64,000 nucleotides of DNA from JAFGXT01 sp963677165 (GCA_963677165.2 CAXXSX010000002.1:2356001-2420000), one strand, 5' to 3'; counted from the stretch's first letter, positions 9,212 through 18,916 are shown. Numbers and translations: made by a program. The notes: a model not told the origin generated them from the sequence alone.

Positions 9212-10837
9212 TCACCAGATTGAGTTGATTCTATAGATTTTAACCTTTTTTAAGAGACCATTTCCACAAGTCTGGTGCGGAAACAAAACCGGTTGAGTAC
9301 ACGCCGTTAACCTGCGTTTTGCGTACCATATTCGGCCTTCAGCACCAAATAGCTCAATTGATGACCGGTCTATGATTATTCTAACCTTTAATTCTTTCAT
9401 GTCTACAGGAAAAGCAAAAGTTGCGGCAGAAATACGGATGTTACGCGACTCCGCATCAAGTGCTACATCTTCTCCGCAAATATTCACAAAAATATTGCTT
9501 TTTTCGTCCAGTTCAAACTCAATATCCCAACAGTCATCTGCGGGAATATCCAGAAACTCTTCCGGAGTACCAGCCTGAGATGTTATTTCAACATTGGTAA
9601 ATTCCCAGTTTTCTCCCCGAAGTTTTTTCAGTTCTTTTACTGGTTCCGCGCATAAACGTACGCCGTCGAAAAATGATTTCAGTGATAAATCTACAGGAAT
9701 AGTCATTGTCTGGTTAAATTCAGTGGAGCAGCAATCTCCCTGTTGCCAGTGAATTATTGTCTTGCGGTGGCATGGAGCGTTACTCCACATCTGACCGGCA
9801 TAGGCACAAGCTTCTCCATAACGTCCCAAACTGTCATATGGACCCGCTTCCACCTCAAATTTTTCACCGTTGAATTGACCAATCAAATATCTACTGTTGG
9901 CTTCCATGAATATCCATTTTATGTTATCTTCACATCCATCCAGCGGCATAGGAAATAGTTCCGGACATTCCCGTCCTCCTGGGAAAGCTATTTCATGGGA
10001 AATTTGCCAATCCAATAAATTAGCGGAAGTCAGAAAAAGAAATGTTTTCGCTTGGTCTCCATTGTAAAGAACCATTATCCATTTCTGAGATTCTTCGTGC
10101 CATATGACCTTTGGATCCCTGGCTTGTACCGCAGTATAGCCAACAACTGGGTTGTTTGCATATTTTACGAAGGTTTCTCCGCCGTCAGTACTATAAGCCA
10201 TACATTGGGTATATTCCTTTGGATCTGGAGAAAATCTCCCCGCTGCGGTATAAAACAACATAATGGGAGGATGTTCATTTCGTTGCAATCCCGAGGTGTT
10301 ATTCCAATCAACCACCCCACTACCGGAATGCATCGTCCCCAGCTCATCTGGACATAAAACATCTCCCAATTCCCGCCAGTGTATTAAATCCTCACTAACA
10401 GCATGTCCCCAATGCATATTTCCCCACCTTATCGCGAAAGGATTGTGTTGGAAAAACATGTGATATTTTCCAGCGTAATAAAATAGACCATTTGGATCAT
10501 TGAGCCATCCACGCCTTGCTGAAAAATGAAATTGAGGCCGATGATTTTCCCGGTATAATTCTTTTAAACCCAGTGGCGAATCGCTTTGCTTGAGAAACGT
10601 TAGTAATTTGGTGGTATCATCAATATTTTCTGTTTCAATTTCAACTTCATGATCAATAAATTCACTCAAATCGTAGTAAGCTATGAAATCATATTCATCA
10701 TTGCCTAAACTAATGCTAAAGTACCTGATTGTATTTTGATTTTTTAAATCCCGAATAATCACTTTGGTTTCGGGGGCCTGATTATTTACCGGAATATTAA
10801 AATATTTTTGGGTGATTGTAATAGTTTTTTTTGTCAT
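9212..10837 (-). CDS. GH32 beta-fructosidase (canonical catalytic triad)
   Basis: A 541-residue GH32 enzyme with all three catalytic motifs: WLNDPNG (nucleophile about D114), ARDP (about D241) and RECPELF (acid/base about E290). Residues about 1-95 are a small N-terminal beta domain, followed by the propeller and a C-terminal beta-sandwich. It has no signal peptide, so it would act on imported fructosides such as sucrose or fructo-oligosaccharides. It sits between the secreted DUF4838 gene and the divergent GH32 paralogue on the same strand with short spacers, consistent with one operon. A GAAAGG ribosome binding site lies slightly far (about 11 nt) from the ATG. Confidence 0.9.
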   Translation of the reverse strand: MTKKTITITQKYFNIPVNNQAPETKVIIRDLKNQNTIRYFSISLGNDEYDFIAYYDLSEFIDHEVEIETENIDDTTKLLTFLKQSDSPLGLKELYRENHRPQFHFSARRGWLNDPNGLFYYAGKYHMFFQHNPFAIRWGNMHWGHAVSEDLIHWRELGDVLCPDELGTMHSGSGVVDWNNTSGLQRNEHPPIMLFYTAAGRFSPDPKEYTQCMAYSTDGGETFVKYANNPVVGYTAVQARDPKVIWHEESQKWIMVLYNGDQAKTFLFLTSANLLDWQISHEIAFPGGRECPELFPMPLDGCEDNIKWIFMEANSRYLIGQFNGEKFEVEAGPYDSLGRYGEACAYAGQMWSNAPCHRKTIIHWQQGDCCSTEFNQTMTIPVDLSLKSFFDGVRLCAEPVKELKKLRGENWEFTNVEITSQAGTPEEFLDIPADDCWDIEFELDEKSNIFVNICGEDVALDAESRNIRISAATFAFPVDMKELKVRIIIDRSSIELFGAEGRIWYAKRRLTACTQPVLFPHQTCGNGLLKKVKIYRINSIW

Positions 10838-10869
10838 TCGACATCAAACCTTTCAGGAGTTTCTATTAA

Positions 10870-13182
10870 TTATTTTTTGAGAACTATTATTCCGAATTTA
10901 TCAGGCGCATAGTGAGCAAAAATTCCTGTAGGAGACCAGCAGCTTGAAGCTGCATTTTTGTTAATCGTACGATTGCGATAAAAATTTGCCGCCAGATTTC
11001 CAGTAAAACCGGGATCGTTAATACCGAAAGCAGAAAAAGGAATACGGGCCTTAATAATCCAGCGGTTTGGTTCTTTATTTACTTTGACGCTGATTTTGCT
11101 GTTCCAGGAAGCATCTCGTCCCGCTGCATTTAGAACCTTTCCATCAAATACGGCACCATTGGCGTTTAAGACCAACTGATAACATTCAGCCCGGTTAGAC
11201 TCATTCGGACAGATAAATATCTCAATACTGTCATCCTGCCAAGTTGTGATATCATCATTTTTCGTTATCTTTTTTCTCAGTTTCAACATTTCCGGTTCAT
11301 AACAAATAAACTTAAGATACAAATATTGTCGATCATATCCGGCATACAACCAGGTTGCAGGCATATAGCTTTCGCCGTTCTTTCCTGTAAATTTGACCGG
11401 TTTTATCTTTGAGAAAGGTTTTTTTCTGTTTACAAGCGGCAGCTCAAGCTTTTGGATGCCGACATTTTCCAGCCTTATCAACCTACTGGCTCCAAACGAA
11501 AACTCTTTTTGAATTAGCTTCACGCGTTTATGATAAACCGATTCTTTCGACGTTGCGGCCAATGCCTGTTTGAGAAAACTATTAAGTTTATTTATAAATA
11601 CCGGGGTAAATACCTCTTCGGGAGTACACTTGGGATTCTTTGTAATTAAATCAGTTCGCCTCTGTTGAGCCGTTAACCAGAATGATTTCATTGGCTTTGC
11701 TGCCGGGCCATAGAAAAGAGCACAGTATTCGCCCAGCAGTTCTGAAACCTTTAATTGTGGATTCCAGTAAAGACGGGCAGTAATATAGAGATTCAAATGC
11801 TGCATCCCCGGAGTTGGCATCTGATTGAATTCCGAGGCTTTCTGTGCTTCAGCTTCAATGAATTCTCCACTAAACTTGGGATTCTGAAATAGATATTTAA
11901 GCTCTTTTTCGATAGTATCAACATAAATAACCGGAAGATTTGACCATGGCAGCCAGTGGTCCAGATAGTAACTCCACAGATATATCCGGTCGACTTTTGC
12001 AGACCAGGCTTCTATTTCCTTGTGTGCCTGGGCCGCAGTTTTGGGATTGGCAAGTGAGCCACGGGGAACACAGAACATTACCGCTGTATTCGGCATATAA
12101 TTGATTTCAGCAGGAGGAAGCCGGTAACTTGCGTAGGCCAGGCAACCCACGTATTTATGGGGATAGCGCTTGCCAACCAGCGCCGCAACTTTTCTAGTAA
12201 AATTCCAGATGTGATATGAAAATTTGCCGCGATATCCGGCTGCCGGACGGAGCTCTGCCTGGCATTTTGGGCATTCACAGATTCTCGTTAAGCCGTCGCT
12301 CGGAACCAGTGGATAAACATCCACATTCGGATGCGTATCAAAATATGCAATAATATCATCGGCCCATTGTTTGATTACAGCGGGATTCGTCAGGCATAAA
12401 TGGCCGTGTCCGTCAGCAACACATTCAGAACCAAAGGCTCGCTTTCCGTCAGCAAGAGCAAAATATTCAGGATGTGATTTTTGGTATTTCTGGAATTGGC
12501 GGTACGAGTGGATAATTACTACCGGGGCTTTTCCGCCAAAACCTACACGACGCGCCCATAATGTACTTTCCGGACTGTTCTTGAACATGGAGAACCACGG
12601 ATAACGATAGTTGACTTTTGGGGAGCCGGAAATATTAAGTTCCGGGACTTTCAGGTCTGATACCTTCGGAATGACAGTTCCGAGATTACCGGGCAGGTAA
12701 AAACGGACATTACCGACCTGTCTGAGAAACTCATATACCCCGGTCAGGGTTCCGGCTTCGCCGAATGCCCCCAGTTTAAGTTCGTAATTATACGCTTCAA
12801 CATCGCGCCAGGGATTCCTCGGACCCAGCAGTGGCTTTCCTTTGTAATCACGTCCGACTATTGCCAGAAAGTTATTTCCTGTCCGGATGAGATAACCCTC
12901 TGATGGGAGTTTCTCAGAAGTGATTCCCCGACTGGTTAGGCCGGAGGACTTTCCTACATAAATAACCGGAAATTGAGTAGCCTTATTAACGATTTTTAAA
13001 TCAGCCCGACAAATTTCACGAGAAAATTTCTGTAATTCTTTTGCGGCGAGTTTCACTGTGTTTGCCGCATCTTTTGCTATCACGATTTCGTTATAAGGTT
13101 TTCCGGTGTGATCAAGTAAGGCGGCTTTGAGAGGAACTACAACCGCAAATGTATAAAAGGCGGTGAGGAGAAATATTTTCAT
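10870..13182 (-). CDS. Secreted DUF4838 protein with C-terminal CBM9-like domain
   Basis: A 770-residue exported protein (signal peptide MKIFLLTAFYTFAVVVPLKA). Residues about 25-170 look like the N-terminal domain seen before GH20 or GH67 barrels. The middle is a DUF4838 barrel, recognised by the CECPKCQ motif after VPSDG and by the following aromatic-rich segment. Residues about 600-770 (YDRQYLYLKF, WQDDSIEIF) resemble a family 9 carbohydrate-binding or DOMON-type domain. DUF4838 proteins are thought to act on glycans but substrates are unproven. The ATG overlaps the upstream gene's stop by 4 bp, so the discoidin-like protein and this one are coupled partners. Confidence 0.82.
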   Translation of the reverse strand: MKIFLLTAFYTFAVVVPLKAALLDHTGKPYNEIVIAKDAANTVKLAAKELQKFSREICRADLKIVNKATQFPVIYVGKSSGLTSRGITSEKLPSEGYLIRTGNNFLAIVGRDYKGKPLLGPRNPWRDVEAYNYELKLGAFGEAGTLTGVYEFLRQVGNVRFYLPGNLGTVIPKVSDLKVPELNISGSPKVNYRYPWFSMFKNSPESTLWARRVGFGGKAPVVIIHSYRQFQKYQKSHPEYFALADGKRAFGSECVADGHGHLCLTNPAVIKQWADDIIAYFDTHPNVDVYPLVPSDGLTRICECPKCQAELRPAAGYRGKFSYHIWNFTRKVAALVGKRYPHKYVGCLAYASYRLPPAEINYMPNTAVMFCVPRGSLANPKTAAQAHKEIEAWSAKVDRIYLWSYYLDHWLPWSNLPVIYVDTIEKELKYLFQNPKFSGEFIEAEAQKASEFNQMPTPGMQHLNLYITARLYWNPQLKVSELLGEYCALFYGPAAKPMKSFWLTAQQRRTDLITKNPKCTPEEVFTPVFINKLNSFLKQALAATSKESVYHKRVKLIQKEFSFGASRLIRLENVGIQKLELPLVNRKKPFSKIKPVKFTGKNGESYMPATWLYAGYDRQYLYLKFICYEPEMLKLRKKITKNDDITTWQDDSIEIFICPNESNRAECYQLVLNANGAVFDGKVLNAAGRDASWNSKISVKVNKEPNRWIIKARIPFSAFGINDPGFTGNLAANFYRNRTINKNAASSCWSPTGIFAHYAPDKFGIIVLKK

Positions 13183-14231
13183 TTGACTACCAACATTTTT
13201 AGTTTTGTGGAATCAATAATTCCGCATTCAGGACGATTCTTTCTGTTTCCGAGTTTTTCAACCGTTACATTACGGACTCGAAATGAAATGGAACCATTGC
13301 CTTGGCTCAGGGCGTTGTTAACTATTTTAGTGACATCAAAATAATGCATTAACGGACTTTTCGAGTCAACCAACATGGTTGAGACCGGAAACACATTGTT
13401 GGAAATAAGGTCCATTTTGGATATTTGTGGTTGTCCGCCTTTGAAACATTCAAGTTCAAACCAGTTGCCGTTTGCCAGCCCGGCCGGTTGCAGTGGCAAC
13501 GTCAGGACTGCTTTTTCTATTTTGCTGCTTTCTATATAAGAAGTCAAGTCAAAATTAAAAACAACTCGATCCTTTCTTGTTAATACATTTGGATTTCCCA
13601 CCCAACTGTTGGTTGTTTTCCAGGTAGTAATATTTGCCGAAGAACCGCCACCAAATGAATTAACATCCAGCGTATTACTTTTGTCCGGTAGAAGAATTTG
13701 GTGACCGGGCACCAGTAAATATTCTTTCCCACTGCTGTCTTTACCGAAAAGTTTTATTTCGGTCAACCATATTCCTCCTCCGTACATTAGTATTTTTAGC
13801 GCACGAGTTGGTTGGGCCGGGGCCTTCCATGAAGTTTTTATTGTTGCACTGGTGAATTTTTTATCAGTGGCCCGGCCTGTTACATCTTTGATCGTTGCAA
13901 TGCTTTCCCATTCACTTTTCTCGTCATCCCATAAAACGAATTCCGTTTTGATTGGGGCCATCGGTAGATGATTGGGTTTTGAGGTAAATACTTCGACTCT
14001 GGTTAGTTCAACTGTTTTGTCGAACTGGAACATCACCCCGCAACCCTTTACAGAATATTTTCCATCCCATATTATCCGATTCGTATTGAAATTGACTGCT
14101 TTATCAAATAATGCAATTTCCGGTTTGACTGAATTCTTTCCGGGCTTTCCTAAAAATGACCAGGAAAACTCCGAAGCAACAACGTTGTTTCCGAACAATA
14201 TTACAAGAACGGCGGCATAAAAAAATCTCAT
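13179..14231 (-). CDS. Secreted discoidin-like (F5/8 C) carbohydrate-binding protein
   Basis: About 350 residues. The start at 14231 is chosen because the protein then begins with a signal peptide (MRFFYAAVLVILFGNNVVA); an in-frame ATG at 14273 is possible, and neither has a strong ribosome binding site. Residues about 15-170 resemble a discoidin/F5-8 type C fold (FDKTVELTRVEVF; ALKILMYGGGIWLTEIKLFG). Residues about 190-350 resemble a DNRLRE-type beta domain (YFDVTKIVNNAL). No catalytic motif is seen, so a binding or scaffold role is more likely than an enzyme. Coupled by a 4-bp overlap to the DUF4838 gene and preceded by a pseudopilin. Confidence 0.68.
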   Translation of the reverse strand: MRFFYAAVLVILFGNNVVASEFSWSFLGKPGKNSVKPEIALFDKAVNFNTNRIIWDGKYSVKGCGVMFQFDKTVELTRVEVFTSKPNHLPMAPIKTEFVLWDDEKSEWESIATIKDVTGRATDKKFTSATIKTSWKAPAQPTRALKILMYGGGIWLTEIKLFGKDSSGKEYLLVPGHQILLPDKSNTLDVNSFGGGSSANITTWKTTNSWVGNPNVLTRKDRVVFNFDLTSYIESSKIEKAVLTLPLQPAGLANGNWFELECFKGGQPQISKMDLISNNVFPVSTMLVDSKSPLMHYFDVTKIVNNALSQGNGSISFRVRNVTVEKLGNRKNRPECGIIDSTKLKMLVVK

Positions 14232-14283
14232 AGCAAATATTCTGTACTCTTTAATAATTATCTTGATGTTCATATATATAAAA

Positions 14284-14991
14284 TTACTGGCTTATGGCTG
14301 TTCTTGGATCGAATACTTCGCTGACCTTTGCCGCTCCGGATTCGTACCAGAAGGATAGAGAATGCATTCCAGCATGTCCATCGGCAAATAGAAAACTACA
14401 GCCCTGTTTATGAGGTCCACGTCGGGTTGAATTGAATGAAGTACTGCCCTGAATATTGCCGCTTCCGTCAAAGTAAGGACGGAAGAAAATCATGTCGCTT
14501 CGATTGACAGGGCCAAGATCATCAAATAAAACTGCAAGAGCTGAATGATGCTTTATTTTTGAAACTTTGAGACCGCCTGTTCCATTGAAACCCTGATGTG
14601 CCAGTCCATTAAACCAGCGTCCTACATAAAGGTTGTGTGTTGTAGATGCGGTGGCATAGGGGGCCGCCGGGCATTCCCATAATGTATCACAACCACCACC
14701 GGATAAGTCAGTGGACTCTTTTCCGGCGAAGTATGGTCTTACAAGGTTAACAATTGAACTGTCAATAGATTCATGGTCATGATTGGTCGCCAAGGCACAT
14801 GGATAGTATTCTGCATTAGACTGCTCGTACATGGCATAAGCCGTTCCGATTTGTTTTGAATTGGAAACACATTTAATAGATTTTGCCCTGTCTCTTGCCT
14901 GATTTAAAGCCGGGAGTAACATTCCAGCCAGAATTGCGATGATGGCAATAACAACCAGGAGTTCTATTAGTGTGAAATGTTTTGGGTTCAT
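14284..14991 (-). CDS. Pseudopilin-like protein, H-X9-DG type
   Basis: A 235-residue protein: leader MNPKH, then FTLIELLVVIAIIAILAGML, then a globular domain with a HKQGCSFLFADGH (H-X9-DG) signature near the C-terminus. The -1 position before Phe is His rather than Gly. It is the second pseudopilin gene of the operon under the GntR regulator, directly in front of the discoidin-like and DUF4838 genes. Anchored in the inner membrane by the N-terminal helix; possibly a pseudopilus subunit or a surface/periplasmic glycan-binding protein (inference). Confidence 0.85.
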   Translation of the reverse strand: MNPKHFTLIELLVVIAIIAILAGMLLPALNQARDRAKSIKCVSNSKQIGTAYAMYEQSNAEYYPCALATNHDHESIDSSIVNLVRPYFAGKESTDLSGGGCDTLWECPAAPYATASTTHNLYVGRWFNGLAHQGFNGTGGLKVSKIKHHSALAVLFDDLGPVNRSDMIFFRPYFDGSGNIQGSTSFNSTRRGPHKQGCSFLFADGHAGMHSLSFWYESGAAKVSEVFDPRTAISQ

Positions 14992-15101
14992 TTGAAGTCT
15001 CCTTCCCTTCGTTTTTTTTCGTAAAAATCATTAATGGAATCAATAAATTCCAAATTTAAAATGATAATCCGAATGTTTATTAATGCTCTTTATCACTTTT
15101 C

Positions 15102-15124
15102 AAAGGTTGTTCATTACAACCTTT
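15102..15124 (-). terminator. Perfect hairpin between two pseudopilin genes
   Basis: AAAGGTTGT (15102-15110) and ACAACCTTT (15116-15124) form a 9-bp perfect stem with a 5-nt loop in the spacer after the first pseudopilin. No T-run follows on either strand, so it may be a partial terminator or an mRNA-stabilising hairpin rather than a full intrinsic terminator. Confidence 0.4.
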
Positions 15125-15159
15125 CAGTGGTGTCCACAAGTTCTCTTCTATGATGAATT

Positions 15160-15828
15160 TTATTGTTGGCTGACGGACCATATATAATCATATACATAAC
15201 TACTTTTTACGATTGCTTCTACATGACCATCCATGCATAACACATTAGCTCTACCGTCATGACGTGCTGCCCCTATCCAGCGAGTTTCCAGGTTGGATGC
15301 ATCTCCGTAAGGAGCACTGTTATTGCCATCATCAAAATTCATAATAACTTGAGATGTCTTCCTCCATTTACTGCGATGCGGAGGAGTCATATTGGCATTG
15401 GCGGTATAAGATATATTATAATTCTGAGAATAGCCTAATAAGAAAGTTGGCTTGGTTGCGTCATCAGGAATTACACTGGACACCTCAAGATTTACTCCTT
15501 TTCTTGTGCTTGGACATGCATATATTCCACCGTCACTCCCGGACGGCAACTGATATTCACGCAGCCAATGGTGCCACCAGGCTTTATTCCAGGCAACTTT
15601 ACCTGATATTCCCTGCCCATAAGTTGGGGCAAATTCATCATCATGACTATCAGCGAATAATACATGCACATTTCCGAGTTCCTTTAGATTACTGGCGCAC
15701 TTTATTCCCTTGGCTCTGTCTCTGGCTTTGTTTAAGGCTGGTAACAGCATTGCGGCCAGGATTGCGATAATAGCTATAACTACCAGGAGTTCTATGAGCG
15801 TAAAATTTAATTTCTGCCCTTTTTTCAT
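15160..15828 (-). CDS. Pseudopilin-like protein, H-X9-DG type
   Basis: A 222-residue pseudopilin-like protein: leader MKKGQKLN, then FTLIELLVVIAIIAILAAML, then a globular domain ending in RHDGRANVLCMDGH (H-X9-DG). The -1 residue is Asn. It follows the GntR regulator gene by 135 bp on the same strand and leads a run of six same-strand genes down to 7598. A hairpin in the 168-bp spacer behind it may reduce transcription into the rest. Role as for the other members of this family here: membrane-anchored, function unproven. Confidence 0.85.
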   Translation of the reverse strand: MKKGQKLNFTLIELLVVIAIIAILAAMLLPALNKARDRAKGIKCASNLKELGNVHVLFADSHDDEFAPTYGQGISGKVAWNKAWWHHWLREYQLPSGSDGGIYACPSTRKGVNLEVSSVIPDDATKPTFLLGYSQNYNISYTANANMTPPHRSKWRKTSQVIMNFDDGNNSAPYGDASNLETRWIGAARHDGRANVLCMDGHVEAIVKSSYVYDYIWSVSQQ

Positions 15829-15963
15829 AACCTTCTTCCTCTATTACTTTGTTGATTATTATTGTGTTTTTGTCAAATACATATTTAATATAAAAAAATG
15901 AATAAATACAGCTTTTAAAATAACGTTACCAGCTTTATTGAGACTTATTATTATATGTTTCTC

Positions 15964-17025
15964 CTAATCTATTTTTTTTACACTATACCGCTCAATTAGT
16001 AGTGGATTAATGAGTCGAAGTTTTTCACAATTGTCAGAAGCGTAATGATTTTTTTCCAACAAGAGGAAAGCCTGATGAAGATGCTGTTCTAAATTGGGAT
16101 CATAACAGGTAACGGGCGGATAACAATAACGACTTAGACAAGTGTTGCCTACAGAAACGACGGAAACATCTTCCGGTACTTTTTTGTTGAGTTTATAAAG
16201 GGCAGCCAGAGCTGCCTGCATAATTTCATCATTCAGGCACAGTAAAGCAGAAAATTCTGTTTTTCGGGCTGCTGATAGCATGACTTCATAAGCGGTGTCC
16301 ATACAATTTTTTTCCGGACCGATATCGACATAAATGTCTAAATCAGAGGTGAAATATTCAGCAATACAACTTTTATATACGGCTTGTTGTAATTCTGACA
16401 CAGGAGAATCAAGATAACTGCGGAATATGGCAATACGCTTATGACCATGATCTCGCAGGTATTCCATCAACCTTCTAATTCCGTGATTATCATCACAAAT
16501 AATTGAAGGTAAATCATCTATTGGTTTTGCTAAAACCACAAATAATTCAGGAGCTTTCAACATTTCTTTTGTTGCTTCAGTACAATCAACTCCGAGTAAG
16601 ATGGTTGGCTGTTCATGAAGAATAAAACTTTGTATCATAGCCGGTAAATCAGAGTTGTCGGCATAAATGATTTGGAACTTTCTGTTGTGCTGTGCGGCTA
16701 TCTGCGGAGCGAGCATTGCAACCTCTTCCACCACGGGGTTTCCATGGACAGGAAGTACTATATTTACTGTTTTATCTTCCCACTTTCCACCCAGAAGACG
16801 TTTCAAATAAGTCCCGGAGCCTATTCTTTTATCGACAATTCCGCTGACTGTAAGCTCTTTGAATGCACGTCGCACTGTTGACATATCAACATTGAACCTT
16901 TTTGCGATTTCTCGCTCGGACGGCAATTTTGTTCCAATCTGGAATTTCCCTTTTTTGATATCTGAAATCAGCAAATTATAAACTAATTTATACTTTGGTT
17001 GATTCGTTTTTGTTGCAACGCTCAT
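15964..17025 (-). CDS. GntR-type regulator with LacI-like sugar-sensing domain
   Basis: A 353-residue regulator. Residues about 10-80 are a GntR winged helix (KLPSEREIAKRFNVDMSTVRRAFKEL, then GSGTYL). Residues about 85-350 are a periplasmic-binding-protein-like fold as in LacI/AraR-type regulators (HGHKRIAIFR, ALLCLNDEIMQAAL, PEDVSVVSVGN). It probably represses its own gene and the pseudopilin/GH32 genes downstream until a sugar binds. Its promoter is near consensus and carries a palindrome over the -10 (separate entry). Ligand unknown. Confidence 0.88.
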   Translation of the reverse strand: MSVATKTNQPKYKLVYNLLISDIKKGKFQIGTKLPSEREIAKRFNVDMSTVRRAFKELTVSGIVDKRIGSGTYLKRLLGGKWEDKTVNIVLPVHGNPVVEEVAMLAPQIAAQHNRKFQIIYADNSDLPAMIQSFILHEQPTILLGVDCTEATKEMLKAPELFVVLAKPIDDLPSIICDDNHGIRRLMEYLRDHGHKRIAIFRSYLDSPVSELQQAVYKSCIAEYFTSDLDIYVDIGPEKNCMDTAYEVMLSAARKTEFSALLCLNDEIMQAALAALYKLNKKVPEDVSVVSVGNTCLSRYCYPPVTCYDPNLEQHLHQAFLLLEKNHYASDNCEKLRLINPLLIERYSVKKID

Positions 17026-17068
17026 GTTAATCTCTTTTAAAATTTAGCAATCTCAAAGTGTTGTGCCT

Positions 17069-17100
17069 AACATTTTACAATGTTTGCAATCATTTGTCAA
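17069..17100 (-). promoter_or_regulatory. Near-consensus promoter and palindromic operator of the GntR gene
   Basis: On the minus strand, TTGACA (17095-17100) and TAAAAT (17072-17077) are separated by exactly 17 bp, close to the sigma-70 consensus. The palindrome AACATT-N4-AATGTT (17069-17084) covers the -10 box, a good position for autorepression by the GntR-type protein encoded 44 bp further on. The rest of the 298-bp spacer between this gene and tRNA-Cys is AT-rich with no other gene seen. Confidence 0.6.
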
Positions 17101-17323
17101 TGGGTTGCCATATATTTATTCGAAAAATATCTTTCATAAAGGTTGAAATAATCTTTTTTCAGCTCAAACAGCCACTTATTAAATCAATAGATTGATAAAT
17201 AATTCCAGTATAGTTCTGTCACTATTTGAAATGATAAAAACAGATAGGAGTAAGATAGAATAAAATACTTTTGCAAGTATCTTTGAAAATTCTATAGATT
17301 ACTGATAATAAAGAAAGAAAAAA

Positions 17324-17400
17324 TGGAGGCGTGGACCGGATTCGAACCGGTGAATAATGGTTTTGCAGACCACTCCCTTAGACCACTTGGGCACCACGCC
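17324..17400 (-). tRNA. tRNA-Cys (GCA)
   Basis: The minus strand reads GGCGTGG ... CCACGCC as a 7-bp acceptor stem, with discriminator T and an encoded CCA (17324-17326). The anticodon loop CTGCAAA gives anticodon GCA at 17364-17366, and the T-arm contains GGTTCGAATCC. U73 is the usual discriminator of tRNA-Cys. All arms can be folded. Confidence 0.96.
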
Positions 17401-17412
17401 TTATTAGGTTAG

Positions 17413-17442
17413 CTCCCCTTATGTCGGGGAGTGTCTATTATA
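17413..17442 (-). promoter_or_regulatory. Candidate tRNA-Cys promoter -10 box and leader hairpin
   Basis: Reading toward the tRNA, TATAAT (17437-17442) is a consensus -10; no clear -35 lies 17 bp upstream. It is followed by a hairpin CTCCCC/GGGGAG (17413-17418, 17426-17431). The hairpin could equally be the end of the fucosidase transcript. Confidence 0.4.
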
Positions 17443-17528
17443 GCTCTTTCCTGAAACTTTTCTACTCGAAATTGAAAAAAATTGCGTTTTTTTTCGATTT
17501 GCCCTGAATATCCGGTCAATTCCACTCC

Positions 17529-18740
17529 TTAATAACTGAGTTTGAAAATTGGAACCGTGTCATTTAATTGATCTACGGGGATATTTTTCAGGCGTAGTTG
17601 ATCGCCTTTTTCCCGGTAGTAAATGATTGGCTCCAGGGTGAAATCAATGTTTTCGCCGGTATTTAACAATGTGACTGCCCGTGGTGGCGCATCCAGCGGA
17701 TCAAGGGGGAGGGTGCTGCTGGTAAGACCTTCCGGACAATGCAGGTAAACATTGTGACTGGTCTTTGTGACCAGTATCTGGCGATCATCGACGACTCCGG
17801 TTACCGGAGTACAGAAGGCTTCTTTGACCTGTTTGTACCATTTGCCGATTTCGCGCAGAATCGTTTGTGACTGCTCTGGAATTACTCCTTCCGGATCTGG
17901 TCCAATGTTCAGCAGGTAGTTGCCGCCCATTGCGAGGGTGCGGTCGATGCATTGCATCAGGTGTTTGATGGAAAAGAAGTCTTCATTTTGCCGATAACCC
18001 CAGCTGTTTACTCCTACTGACTGGCAGGCTTCGGTTGGGCGTTTGAAAGCCATGTCGTCCGGATTGGCGCCTTCGGGGTCAAAATCTCGTTCAGGTGTAG
18101 AGTAGTCTCCATCACCAAAGCCGCGATTATTGATTACCGCGCATGGTTGGAGTTCCCGAATCATCTTATGAACCGTTTCGTCCTGACTTTCCGGTACATT
18201 CATATCCCACCAGATTCCGTGGATCGTACCATAATTCGTGCATAGTTCGCGGATTTGCGCTTTGAGAAAATGCATATAACGATTCCAGTCGTGTCGTTCC
18301 GGGGCAGTATTGATTTCGTGATGACGCCCGATATTGGGATATTCCGGCTGATACCAGTCGACTACCGAATAATACCATTCCAGCGGTATGTTGCGGTTAT
18401 GGCAGGCTGTTGCCAATTCTGCGCAAACATCTTTGCCATATGGAGAATTCGTGATATTAAAATCGGTCAGTCCGGTATCCCACATACTGAAACCGTCGTG
18501 GTGTTTAGTAGTGAAAACGATGTATTCCATTCCGGCGGCTTCCGCTAGATCAAGCCATGTCTCCGGATCGAACTGATGCGGGTTGAACTGGTCTTTTAGC
18601 TGACAGTATTCTTCGCTATCCATAGCATAGCGCTGCCATGCCTGTTCGTGCCTGGCGTCTACCGAATAGATGCCCCAGTGAATAAACATTCCAAAGCGTT
18701 TGTCGAAAAACCAGTCTCGTTCGTCGTTGAACTTCTCCAT
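17529..18740 (-). CDS. GH29 alpha-L-fucosidase, cytoplasmic
   Basis: A 403-residue GH29 enzyme that releases alpha-linked L-fucose. Landmarks: FGMFIHWGIYS near residue 16, KHHDGFSMWDT (about 79-89), and the catalytic nucleophile Asp in GIWWDMN (about D179). A short beta-sandwich remnant follows the barrel, and the protein is at the short end of the family. It has no signal peptide, so the substrate must be imported fucosylated oligosaccharides. The gene is monocistronic or nearly so, with no regulator directly attached. It fits with the NahK/GalE-type operon at 20.4-25.6 kb in salvage of host-type glycans (inference). Confidence 0.9.
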   Translation of the reverse strand: MEKFNDERDWFFDKRFGMFIHWGIYSVDARHEQAWQRYAMDSEEYCQLKDQFNPHQFDPETWLDLAEAAGMEYIVFTTKHHDGFSMWDTGLTDFNITNSPYGKDVCAELATACHNRNIPLEWYYSVVDWYQPEYPNIGRHHEINTAPERHDWNRYMHFLKAQIRELCTNYGTIHGIWWDMNVPESQDETVHKMIRELQPCAVINNRGFGDGDYSTPERDFDPEGANPDDMAFKRPTEACQSVGVNSWGYRQNEDFFSIKHLMQCIDRTLAMGGNYLLNIGPDPEGVIPEQSQTILREIGKWYKQVKEAFCTPVTGVVDDRQILVTKTSHNVYLHCPEGLTSSTLPLDPLDAPPRAVTLLNTGENIDFTLEPIIYYREKGDQLRLKNIPVDQLNDTVPIFKLSY

Positions 18741-18872
18741 GATATATCCAGTTATAAAATAATTATTTTCTTGTGGTAAACTATATTACTTAAGATATCC
18801 CGCTATCGGGGTTTGTCTATTCGAAACCATAATAAACCGGTAAAATTAGTTGCTCATTAAGCTGAAATCAAA

Positions 18873-18899
18873 AAAGGACCGGTGGAAATCCGGTCCTTT
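18873..18899 (-). terminator. Intrinsic terminator of the methyltransferase gene
   Basis: AAAGGACCGG and CCGGTCCTTT form a perfect 10-bp stem with a 7-nt loop, 18 bp past the methyltransferase stop. On the minus strand the stem runs into a T-stretch (CCTTTTTTGATTT). Confidence 0.8.
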
Positions 18900-18916
18900 G
18901 AGTTTTCTGTTCAGAA

